Positions 6,518 to 11,734 of a stretch of 11,734 nucleotides of DNA are shown in pieces. Location of the stretch: positions 1-11,734 of the forward strand of contig VFKU01000181.1 in the NCBI GenBank assembly GCA_009885415.1, read 5' to 3'. Made by a program: the position numbers and the translations under genes. A model generated the notes under the pieces. That model was not told where the DNA came from. It made no database searches and saw only the letters and a list, made by a program, of their open reading frames with translations. Each line of letters begins with the position of its first letter. Positions within the stretch are counted from its first letter, which is position 1. The DNA comes from Rhodothermota bacterium (GTDB taxonomy: Bacteria > Hydrogenedentota > Hydrogenedentia > Hydrogenedentales > GCA-2746185).

Positions 6518-8023
6518 ATGTCCCATTCACCCGGCGACGCGGCCGGTTCATTTGACCCGCCCACTATAGACTCCGATATAGGACGACGGTCGGTCCAGGC
6601 GGGTGCCTTCACACTTATCGGTCAGTTCCTGCAGTTCGGCCTGACGGCGGGCGCCGCGATTGTCTTGGCGCGTCTACTCACCCCCGCCGATTTTGGATTG
6701 GTGGCGATGGGGATGACCGTAATCGAGTTTACGAACCTGATACTCGATCTTGGATTGCCGTCGAGCGTCCAGTATCAGAAGCAAATCACCAAGGCCCAGA
6801 TCGATACCTTGTTCTGGTTCAACCTTGGGTTTGCGGTGATCCTGGCGATGGCCGTCGTGGCGCTGGGCCCGGCCGTGGCGTGGATGTACAACGAGCCTCT
6901 ACTGATTGGTCTTCTCCCGGTATTGGCCTGCACCCTGATTTTTTTTGGCCCCAGCATTCAGCATGAAGCCGTGCTCAAACGTCAGTTGCGCTTCGGCACG
7001 ATCGCCGTGGCCTCAAGCGTTGGGACCTTCGCCGGTGTCGTCGCCAGCATCGCGCTGGCCCTGCGCGGGGCCGGCTATTGGGCTCTTGCGGCGCACATGC
7101 CTGTCGAAGCTCTTGTTCGCAGCACGTGGCTTTATGTAGCAGGAGGGTGGCATCCGGGACGCCCTCGATTCGGGACGGGATTGTGGCCGATGCTTCGCTA
7201 CGGCGGCGATGTCATCGGGAACCGGCTCGTCAATTTCCTGGGCAAGGGCCTGGACCGCATCTTAATCAGTGTCTTTGGTGGCGCGTCGTCGGTGGGCTTG
7301 TACTCTCTCGCAGATCGATGGGCTTATGGCTCGCAACAGATGATATACGCGCGGTTGTTGGGTGTGGCGTTGTCGGGATTTAGCCGGGTGCGCGACGATG
7401 TCGAGCGCTATCGAAACTACTACCGCCGCGGCATGCGCCTGCTCTGGACGTTCATGTTCCCGATTCTGGCCGGCGTCGCGCTTGAGGCGGAGGCCGTGAT
7501 GGCCGTACTCGCGGGCGATCAATGGGATGGGGCCGTTCCCATTTTGCGGTGGTTGTCTCTCGCCGCCCTGGCCTTGAGCATCAACCACACAACCAAATGG
7601 ACCTTACTTGCCGAAGGTAGATCGCGTGCTCAGCTCGTGTGGGGGAGTATCCAAGCGGTCATAACCGCGATGTGCATCGCGATTGGAGCCACCTACGGCG
7701 TCACGCAGGTTGCGATGGCCTACGCCCTCGCCACCATCTTGCTGACACCGGTGACTTTTGCTCTCTGGTTACGCGGCTCGGCAATACGATGGAATGACGT
7801 CGGCGCGGCTCTCGCCCGGCCGGCCGTGGCCGTAACGGTGATGGCGCTCGCGTGGACGATCATCCCCGCCTCCGACCGGGAAGGATGGCGGCGGTTGGCC
7901 GTGGCTGTTGCTCTTCTTGCCCCAGTCTATGTCGTCGCGTGGGTCTCGTTGCCTGGGCGAGGCGCTGCGCTGCGGGAGCTGTCGGATGTGCGCACTGCTT
8001 TTCGGAGACGGGGCGCATCGTGA
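6518..8023 (+). CDS. Wzx-type polysaccharide flippase (MOP superfamily)
   Basis: The 501-residue product is strongly hydrophobic throughout, with about 12-14 likely membrane helices after a short polar N-terminus (1-27). Diagnostic stretches are AIVLARLLTPADFGLVAM (about 47-64), ending a first helix pair; HEAVLKRQLRFGTIAVAS (149-166); and LDRILISVFGGASSVGLYS (245-263). All are typical of the polysaccharide biosynthesis/WzxC-like branch of the MATE/MOP exporters. These proteins move undecaprenyl-linked sugar repeats from the cytoplasmic to the periplasmic face of the inner membrane. The ATG at 6518 is preceded by AAGGTG with 9 bases of spacing. The gene stands alone on the plus strand, divergent from the operon and convergent with galE. 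The glycan it carries is presumably the one built by the neighbouring transferases. A teichuronic- or colanic-acid-like exporter is an equivalent description. Confidence 0.93.
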   Translation: MSHSPGDAAGSFDPPTIDSDIGRRSVQAGAFTLIGQFLQFGLTAGAAIVLARLLTPADFGLVAMGMTVIEFTNLILDLGLPSSVQYQKQITKAQIDTLFWFNLGFAVILAMAVVALGPAVAWMYNEPLLIGLLPVLACTLIFFGPSIQHEAVLKRQLRFGTIAVASSVGTFAGVVASIALALRGAGYWALAAHMPVEALVRSTWLYVAGGWHPGRPRFGTGLWPMLRYGGDVIGNRLVNFLGKGLDRILISVFGGASSVGLYSLADRWAYGSQQMIYARLLGVALSGFSRVRDDVERYRNYYRRGMRLLWTFMFPILAGVALEAEAVMAVLAGDQWDGAVPILRWLSLAALALSINHTTKWTLLAEGRSRAQLVWGSIQAVITAMCIAIGATYGVTQVAMAYALATILLTPVTFALWLRGSAIRWNDVGAALARPAVAVTVMALAWTIIPASDREGWRRLAVAVALLAPVYVVAWVSLPGRGAALRELSDVRTAFRRRGAS

Positions 8024-8152
8024 CCTGCTGGTGTGAGTTCGCCAAGAATACGCCGGTCCGTTCTCGCCGGGAACACGCACCGCCGGCTGTAGCGCTGCCT
8101 CGTTTCGCCGCCGAGAGATTCAAAGGTGCGGGCGCGGGGGGACGTGGCGTGC
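8024..8152. other. Convergent intergenic gap
   Basis: These 129 bp lie between the stops of the flippase gene and galE. There are GC-rich inverted pieces (GTTC/GAAC around an internal GCCGG, and outer GCCGG/CCGGC) but no hairpin followed by a T-run in either direction, so no intrinsic terminator can be called. Confidence 0.4.
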
Positions 8153-9136
8153 CTATTGCGCATACCCGCGAGGGTGCTGCTGGCGCCAGCGACGTGCATC
8201 GGCAACAATCTGTTCGATGTTGCTGCGGGAGGGCGCCCAGCCGAGCAAGGCAAGCGCTTTTTCGCGAGAGGCCACGAGGGTGTGGGCTTCGTTCTCGCGG
8301 GGTTCACCGAACTCGAGACGCAGGGTCTGTCCGGTAACATGCTCCACCGCCCGAGCCACCTGAAGCACGGAATGGCCCGAGCCGCTGCCCAGATTGATCG
8401 CGCCGGAATCGCCACCGCGACGGAGGTAATCGACGGCGCGCGCGTGGCCATCCGCCAGGTCCTCGACATGAACAAAATCCCGGACGCAGGTGCCGTCGGG
8501 AGTGGGATAGGCGTTTCCGTACACGGTGAGCGCGTCGCGGGCCCCGGCCGCCACGTCCAGGGCGATCGGAATGAGGTGTGTCTCCGGTGAGTGATGTTCT
8601 CCAAAACGCGCGCTGGCCCCGCCGGCGTTGAAGTACCGCAGCGACAGGAAGCTCAGCCCGTACGCGCGCGCATGCCACTCAAACATCTCTTCGACCATTC
8701 TTTTTGAGCGACCATAAGGATTGATGGGTGCGATCGGATGTGTCTCGTCCATGGGCGTTGAGCACGGCGCGCCGTAGACGGCGGCAGTCGAACTGAATAC
8801 GATGCGACGGACGCCGCACGAGTTCATGGCGCGCAAGAGCGCATGGCCACCCACCACATTATTCTCGAAATAGCGGAGAGGATCACGTATCGACTCGTCG
8901 ACGATTGAAAACCCCGCGCAATGGATGACGGTGTCCACCGAGTGCTGTCTCAAGACGGACTCGACCAGTGTCGAGTTCAGAATTGTTCCTTGAACGAATT
9001 CCGTTTCGGTTACGACGGCATCGCGGTGGCCGGTGGACAGGTCGTCCAAACACACGACGCGCTCGCCGTCGGCCGAGAGCCGCTCCGCGATTACGCTGCC
9101 GATATATCCGGCGCCGCCCGTCACAAATATCGACAT
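8153..9136 (-). CDS. galE: UDP-glucose 4-epimerase
   Basis: The 327-residue product interconverts UDP-glucose and UDP-galactose (some homologues also the N-acetyl forms) using bound NAD. It carries the full GalE signature: MSIFVTGGAGYIGS with the nucleotide-binding motif at 6-14, LDDLSTGH (30-37), FSSTAAVYG (114-122), the catalytic YGRSK (Tyr141, Lys145), RYFNAGGA (167-174), HLIPIALDVA (187-196), YGNAYPTPDGTCVRDFVHVEDLADGH (206-231, read in two adjacent blocks) and the terminal WRQQHPRGY (317-325). The length matches bacterial GalE. The ATG at 9136 has an AAAGGTG site close upstream. The gene is transcribed alone on the minus strand, divergent from a GT2 gene. In this setting it probably supplies UDP-galactose for the glycan and possibly substrate for the UGM-like flavoprotein. 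A closely related UDP-sugar epimerase cannot be fully excluded. Confidence 0.94.
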   Translation of the reverse strand: MSIFVTGGAGYIGSVIAERLSADGERVVCLDDLSTGHRDAVVTETEFVQGTILNSTLVESVLRQHSVDTVIHCAGFSIVDESIRDPLRYFENNVVGGHALLRAMNSCGVRRIVFSSTAAVYGAPCSTPMDETHPIAPINPYGRSKRMVEEMFEWHARAYGLSFLSLRYFNAGGASARFGEHHSPETHLIPIALDVAAGARDALTVYGNAYPTPDGTCVRDFVHVEDLADGHARAVDYLRRGGDSGAINLGSGSGHSVLQVARAVEHVTGQTLRLEFGEPRENEAHTLVASREKALALLGWAPSRSNIEQIVADARRWRQQHPRGYAQ

Positions 9137-9458
9137 TGCGCACCTTTCACCGCATTCGAATTCAGATTGTGAACCGCTCGCATTCGATCCAAACCCCGGT
9201 AGTCGTCATGTCTGCACATTCCGTACTCGCCCAGCGTCCACGTTGCACTGGATAGATCCGTCTCCTTGGATTAGCCTTGCCGAGGAAAGCAATTCGCGGC
9301 GGCTCCCAAGGATAAAAGCGGTTCATGCCATACTATTTGCGCCGGCGGGCACGTTCCTTTATGGGATTATACGTGCCGAGTGGGCCAACGCCACGGATTG
9401 CGAGGGGCCCGGCCGGCACTTTGGGGCCTGCGATCACGCATTGTTGAATCGATCACTC
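9137..9458. promoter_or_regulatory. Divergent intergenic region between galE and a GT2 gene
   Basis: These 322 bp hold no gene I can support; the open plus-strand frame running through here into the GT2 gene reads as low-complexity, non-domain sequence. It should contain promoters for both flanking genes. A 7-bp perfect inverted repeat, GGCACGT (9348-9354) and ACGTGCC (9371-9377), encloses a 16-bp AT-richer spacer and lies about 80-110 bp upstream of the GT2 start. The TATAC-like sequence at its right edge could be a -10 element, but I see no good -35. Confidence 0.45.
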
Positions 9459-10526
9459 ATGACCAAAATCAGCGTCATCATACCCAATTATAACAGCGGC
9501 ACTCTGCTGGAGCGGTGTCTCGCGGCGCTGCGGGCATCGGAACAGGCCCATCGCCCGCTTCACGAAATCATCGTGGTGGACGACGCCTCCACGGACGGCA
9601 GGGCGGAAACTGCGAGGAAGTACGGTGTAAGCCTGCACGAACTGACGTCAAACGTCGGCCCTGCACGCGCCCGGAATGTTGGAGCCGAGCAGGCCTCGGG
9701 AGACGTCCTCTGGTTCTTGGACGCCGACGTTGAGGTGCCGCCGAAGGCGGTCGGGTTGGTCATGCGCTACTTCGACGATCACCCCGATTATGCTGCGGCC
9801 ATCGGATCCTACGACGACGATCCCTCTGAACCGAATGCGTGCTCACAATTCAAGAATCTCTTTCATCATTTCGTACACCAGACCGCCGGCCCGACGGTTT
9901 CCAGCTTCTGGTCGGGATGCGGACTCATCCGGACCGACGTGTTTCGCAAGGCTGGGGGGTTCAACGAATCGTACTGGAGGCAACCGAGCGTCGAGGATAT
10001 TCACCTCGGCTATCTGCTGGGGCGGCGCGGCCACCAGATTCACATGCTCAAAGAATTACAGGTAAAACATCGCAAGCGCTGGACCCTGGTCAATCTCATC
10101 CGGACCGACGTCTTCCAGCGTGCCGTCCCGTGGACGGCAATGCTTCTGCACAACCGCGGACGCGGCGGTTCCGAACTCAACCTCGGATGGCAGGCTCGCG
10201 CGTCGGTTGTCTCGGTGTATCTGGCGCTGCTCGCCGCGGCCGCCGCGATCGCGTCTCCGTGGGCGTGGGCCGCCGGCCTGGTTTTCCTGACCCTGCCGGT
10301 AGTGCTCAACTGGAAGCTGGTCTCGTTCTTCAGGCGCCGCAGAGGATGGTCCTTTCTGCTTCGCGCGATTCCGTTGCTTCTCCTGTACTTCTTCTACTGT
10401 GGACTAGGATTTATCCTGGGGGTCGGACGTTACTTGCAAGAGGCTTCGACCGGACGCCATGCGTTCGCGGGCGTTCCGGAAAGGGAGGCGCCACTCGCGG
10501 AACCCCCTTCGCGCGGGGATCGGTAG
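9459..10526 (+). CDS. Glycosyltransferase family 2, membrane-anchored
   Basis: The 355-residue product starts MTKISVIIPNYNSGTLLERC and has IIVVDDASTDG (37-47), the donor and metal motif FLDAD (86-90), WSGCGLIRTDVFRKAGGFNE (151-170) and the ED acceptor-base motif in PSVEDIHLGY (176-185). All GT-A hallmarks are intact, so it is probably an active nucleotide-sugar-dependent transferase. Hydrophobic segments at about 248-286 and 299-323 would anchor it in the inner membrane, with the catalytic domain cytoplasmic. The C-terminal 30 residues are polar. The ATG at 9459 is chosen for fit to the family; the Shine-Dalgarno sequence before it is weak, and the frame is open further upstream without homology. 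It is followed 56 bp later by the nested inverted repeat, which may end its transcript. The sugar specificity is unknown. Confidence 0.93.
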   Translation: MTKISVIIPNYNSGTLLERCLAALRASEQAHRPLHEIIVVDDASTDGRAETARKYGVSLHELTSNVGPARARNVGAEQASGDVLWFLDADVEVPPKAVGLVMRYFDDHPDYAAAIGSYDDDPSEPNACSQFKNLFHHFVHQTAGPTVSSFWSGCGLIRTDVFRKAGGFNESYWRQPSVEDIHLGYLLGRRGHQIHMLKELQVKHRKRWTLVNLIRTDVFQRAVPWTAMLLHNRGRGGSELNLGWQARASVVSVYLALLAAAAAIASPWAWAAGLVFLTLPVVLNWKLVSFFRRRRGWSFLLRAIPLLLLYFFYCGLGFILGVGRYLQEASTGRHAFAGVPEREAPLAEPPSRGDR

Positions 10527-10628
10527 TTCCGATAGATCCGCATTTGAAAACTACGCGTCCGTCGGGCGGGCCTTCTCGACGTTAGAGCAGTTTAAGAAAA
10601 ACTGTAGCTGCTATCCGGACCGTTTTTT

Positions 10629-10680
10629 GAGCAAAAACCCGGTAGGGCGGGTCATGACCCGCCCTACCGGGTTTTTGCTC
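10629..10680. repeat. Perfect 52-bp palindrome
   Basis: The left half runs GAGCAAAAACCC then GGTAGGGCGGGTCA, and the right half is its exact reverse complement, with no central spacer (centre between 10654 and 10655). As RNA or single-stranded DNA it can fold into a very stable GC-rich hairpin with a tight CATG-centred loop. Perfect palindromes of this length are rare by chance and usually mark repeats, terminators or recombination products. Confidence 0.95.
10638..10676. terminator. Likely bidirectional intrinsic terminator
   Basis: Reading rightward, a 17-bp GC-rich stem (10638-10671) is followed at once by five T residues (10672-10676). Reading leftward, the same stem is followed by the complement of A10633-A10637, again five T residues. 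It lies about 110 bp downstream of the GT2 stop and before the flavoprotein gene, so it would end the GT2 transcript and block read-through in both directions. Confidence 0.7.
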
Positions 10681-10708
10681 GGCTACAGTTTTTCCTAAAC
10701 CGCTTTAG

Positions 10709-11099
10709 GGGATTGGCGTGAGGTCTTCTGGACGCGCGAGAAGCGCCCGCAGTGACTCAGGCTGTCCCAGCCGGCGAACGAAAAATGTTTAGCAACTCTG
10801 ACAAACTGTCAACCAATATCGCCGCGAATTGGGACGGACTGCATGGTTTTTGCGCCAAATGAGGCCGTAGCGCCCGAGATTGTCCGAGTCCGCGCGTTTG
10901 CGTACTTGTGGCACCGGTATTGCTCAGAAGAGCGAGTGCGCGAACCAAACTGCATCGGCAGCCGATCGAGTATTGCTTCCTGAATGGCCAAGTCGGTGTA
11001 ACCGTTGCTTAACTTGCGAACTAAAGAGAAGTATTGAAGACTCAAGATCAGAGCAGTGACGCGGCGCTGGCGACCTCGTTCACGATATTGGCGGATTGC
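10709..11099. other. Non-coding stretch upstream of the flavoprotein gene
   Basis: I see no convincing gene in these roughly 390 bp. Short minus-strand open frames exist (for example 10809-11045) but have no ribosome binding site or complete domain. A small perfect inverted repeat TGACA-AAC-TGTCA lies at 10799-10811 and could be a regulator site. The segment should contain the promoter of the downstream gene; no clear -35/-10 pair was found. Confidence 0.4.
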
Positions 11100-11734
11100 A
11101 TGCCGTCAATGTCGGTCGGTGAGCGGCTCCCGGTGGTGATTATCGGGGCGGGTCCTGCCGGATTGGCGGCTGCACTCGAACTCACCAACGCGGGCGAGCA
11201 TTGCATTGTCCTCGAGAGCGACCGGGAGTATGTCGGCGGGATCGCCCGAACCGTAAACTACAAAGGTTACCGGCTCGACATCGGCGGCCATCGGTTTTAC
11301 ACGAAGATTGAGGAAGTGTCGAAGTGGTGGCACGCGCTGCTGCCAGACGATTTTATCGAAGTGAAGCGCGCGAGCCGGATTTACTACCGCAACCACTTCC
11401 TCGATTATCCCTTGCGGGCCTGGAACGCGTTCTCCAAGATGGGTCTGACGTTCTCCGTGCTTGCGGTTTTAAGTCATCTGTACCGTAAAGTGCGTCCCAT
11501 TCCGAACGAAGTCTCGTTCCGCGATTGGGTGGTCAACCGATTCGGCGACCGGCTGTTCGAAACCTTCTTTGAGAGCTATACCGAGAAGGTCTGGGGGATG
11601 AAGTGCACGGAAATCTCCGCCGATTGGGCCGCCCAACGGATTCAGGGGCTTTCGCTCAAGGACGTAATCATCCGCGCGCTCAAGCCCGATTTCGGACGCA
11701 AAGATGACCCGGCGTTCAAGACGCTCATCGATAC
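11100..11734 (+). CDS. FAD-dependent oxidoreductase, UDP-galactopyranose-mutase/amine-oxidase-like (cut by window edge)
   Basis: The first 211 codons are present. PVVIIGAGPAGLAAALEL (11-28) is the dinucleotide-binding motif of FAD enzymes. An acidic residue ends the second strand (VLES, E39), followed by YVGGIARTV (44-52) and LDIGGHRFYTK (59-69), the flavin-contact region shared by UDP-galactopyranose mutase and protoporphyrinogen-oxidase-like amine oxidases. Downstream are RIYYRNHFLDYPLR (93-106) and FESYTEKVWGMKCTEISADW (157-176), familiar from a family often annotated as UGM-like in polysaccharide loci. With GalE nearby, a role in making or remodelling a galactose-derived donor is plausible but unproven. 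The start is uncertain: ATG at 11100 has only a weak GGCGGA upstream, ATG at 11109 is also in frame, and a TTG at 11034 follows an AGAGAAG. The in-frame stop at 11022 limits the 5' end. The gene is preceded by a long non-coding stretch. Confidence 0.88.
   Translation, partial: MPSMSVGERLPVVIIGAGPAGLAAALELTNAGEHCIVLESDREYVGGIARTVNYKGYRLDIGGHRFYTKIEEVSKWWHALLPDDFIEVKRASRIYYRNHFLDYPLRAWNAFSKMGLTFSVLAVLSHLYRKVRPIPNEVSFRDWVVNRFGDRLFETFFESYTEKVWGMKCTEISADWAAQRIQGLSLKDVIIRALKPDFGRKDDPAFKTLID

Larger units (their letters stand above)
10583..10707. mobile_element. Putative MITE-like nested inverted repeat
   Basis: Outer arms at 10583-10608 and 10682-10707 are inverted copies matching at 23 of 26 positions; the inner 12 bases of each arm (AAAAACTGTAGC in the left arm) match perfectly. 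Between them lies a perfect 52-bp palindrome (10629-10680), offset by 20 bp on the left and 1 bp on the right. Each outer arm ends in TA, so a 121-bp element (10585-10705) could be flanked by a TA target duplication, as for IS630/Tc1-mariner-type MITEs. There is no room for a transposase. It could alternatively be a large REP/BIME-like repeat or simply a composite terminator. The repeats are seen directly; the mobile origin is inferred. Confidence 0.55.

Noticed and set aside
9033..9458. A possible 142-residue N-terminal extension of the rightward GT2 gene.
   Set aside because: The translation is low in structure and overlaps the start of galE on the other strand. The GT2 domain begins exactly at MTKISVIIPNYN.
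322..10526. Many long open frames antisense to or out of frame with the genes called, on both strands.
   Set aside because: They are expected shadows in GC-rich DNA. None shows a domain motif, and each overlaps a gene with clear family signatures.
10809..11045. A minus-strand open frame whose start (LVRKLSNGYTDLAIQEAI) faintly resembles the first helix of a LuxR-type HTH.
   Set aside because: The resemblance covers only about 18 residues. The recognition helix pattern does not follow in any frame I tried, and there is no ribosome binding site.

Overview
The window reads as a slice of a surface-polysaccharide (exopolysaccharide, LPS O-antigen or similar glycan) biosynthesis locus from a GC-rich, probably Gram-negative bacterium. 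The phylum cannot be fixed from the sequence. The evidence is the gene set: four glycosyltransferases (three GT2-type, one GT4), two NAD-dependent epimerase/dehydratases (one a clear GalE), a Gfo/Idh/MocA sugar oxidoreductase, a Wzx-type flippase, an AlkP-superfamily protein and a UDP-galactopyranose-mutase-like flavoprotein. There is no rRNA, tRNA, CRISPR array or intact transposase. Both ends of the window cut through genes.

Layout. Positions 1-6153 form a leftward run of six genes, read from right to left: Gfo/Idh/MocA oxidoreductase, GT4, AlkP-like phosphohydrolase, membrane-anchored GT2-like protein, SDR epimerase/dehydratase, and a GT2 cut by the left edge. Four consecutive pairs are tightly packed or close: a 20-bp overlap, an ATGA overlap, a 76-bp gap with a strong ribosome binding site, and a GTGA overlap. 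This suggests one operon with translational coupling. A 364-bp non-coding divergent region (6154-6517) separates it from the rightward flippase gene (6518-8023). galE (8153-9136, leftward) converges on the flippase across 129 bp. A second divergent gap (9137-9458) leads to a rightward GT2 (9459-10526).

Downstream of that GT2 is a striking nested inverted repeat. A perfect 52-bp palindrome (10629-10680) sits inside imperfect 26-bp inverted arms (10583-10608 and 10682-10707), with TA at both outer ends. It is probably a MITE-like element that also serves as a bidirectional terminator. After about 390 bp without a convincing gene, a FAD-dependent oxidoreductase begins at 11100 and runs off the right edge.

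How they may work together (inference): GalE supplies UDP-galactose, the UGM-like flavoprotein may act on a UDP-sugar, and the SDR and Gfo/Idh enzymes make or modify other sugar donors. The glycosyltransferases build the repeat on a lipid carrier at the inner membrane, and the Wzx-type protein flips it. The AlkP-like protein, made in the cytoplasm, may add or remove a phosphate-bearing group, but one of its expected metal ligands is missing. No Wzy polymerase, priming transferase or chain-length regulator lies in the window.

I found no obviously new defence or mobile system. The most unusual items are the nested palindrome and the degenerate AlkP-like protein inside the glycan operon.
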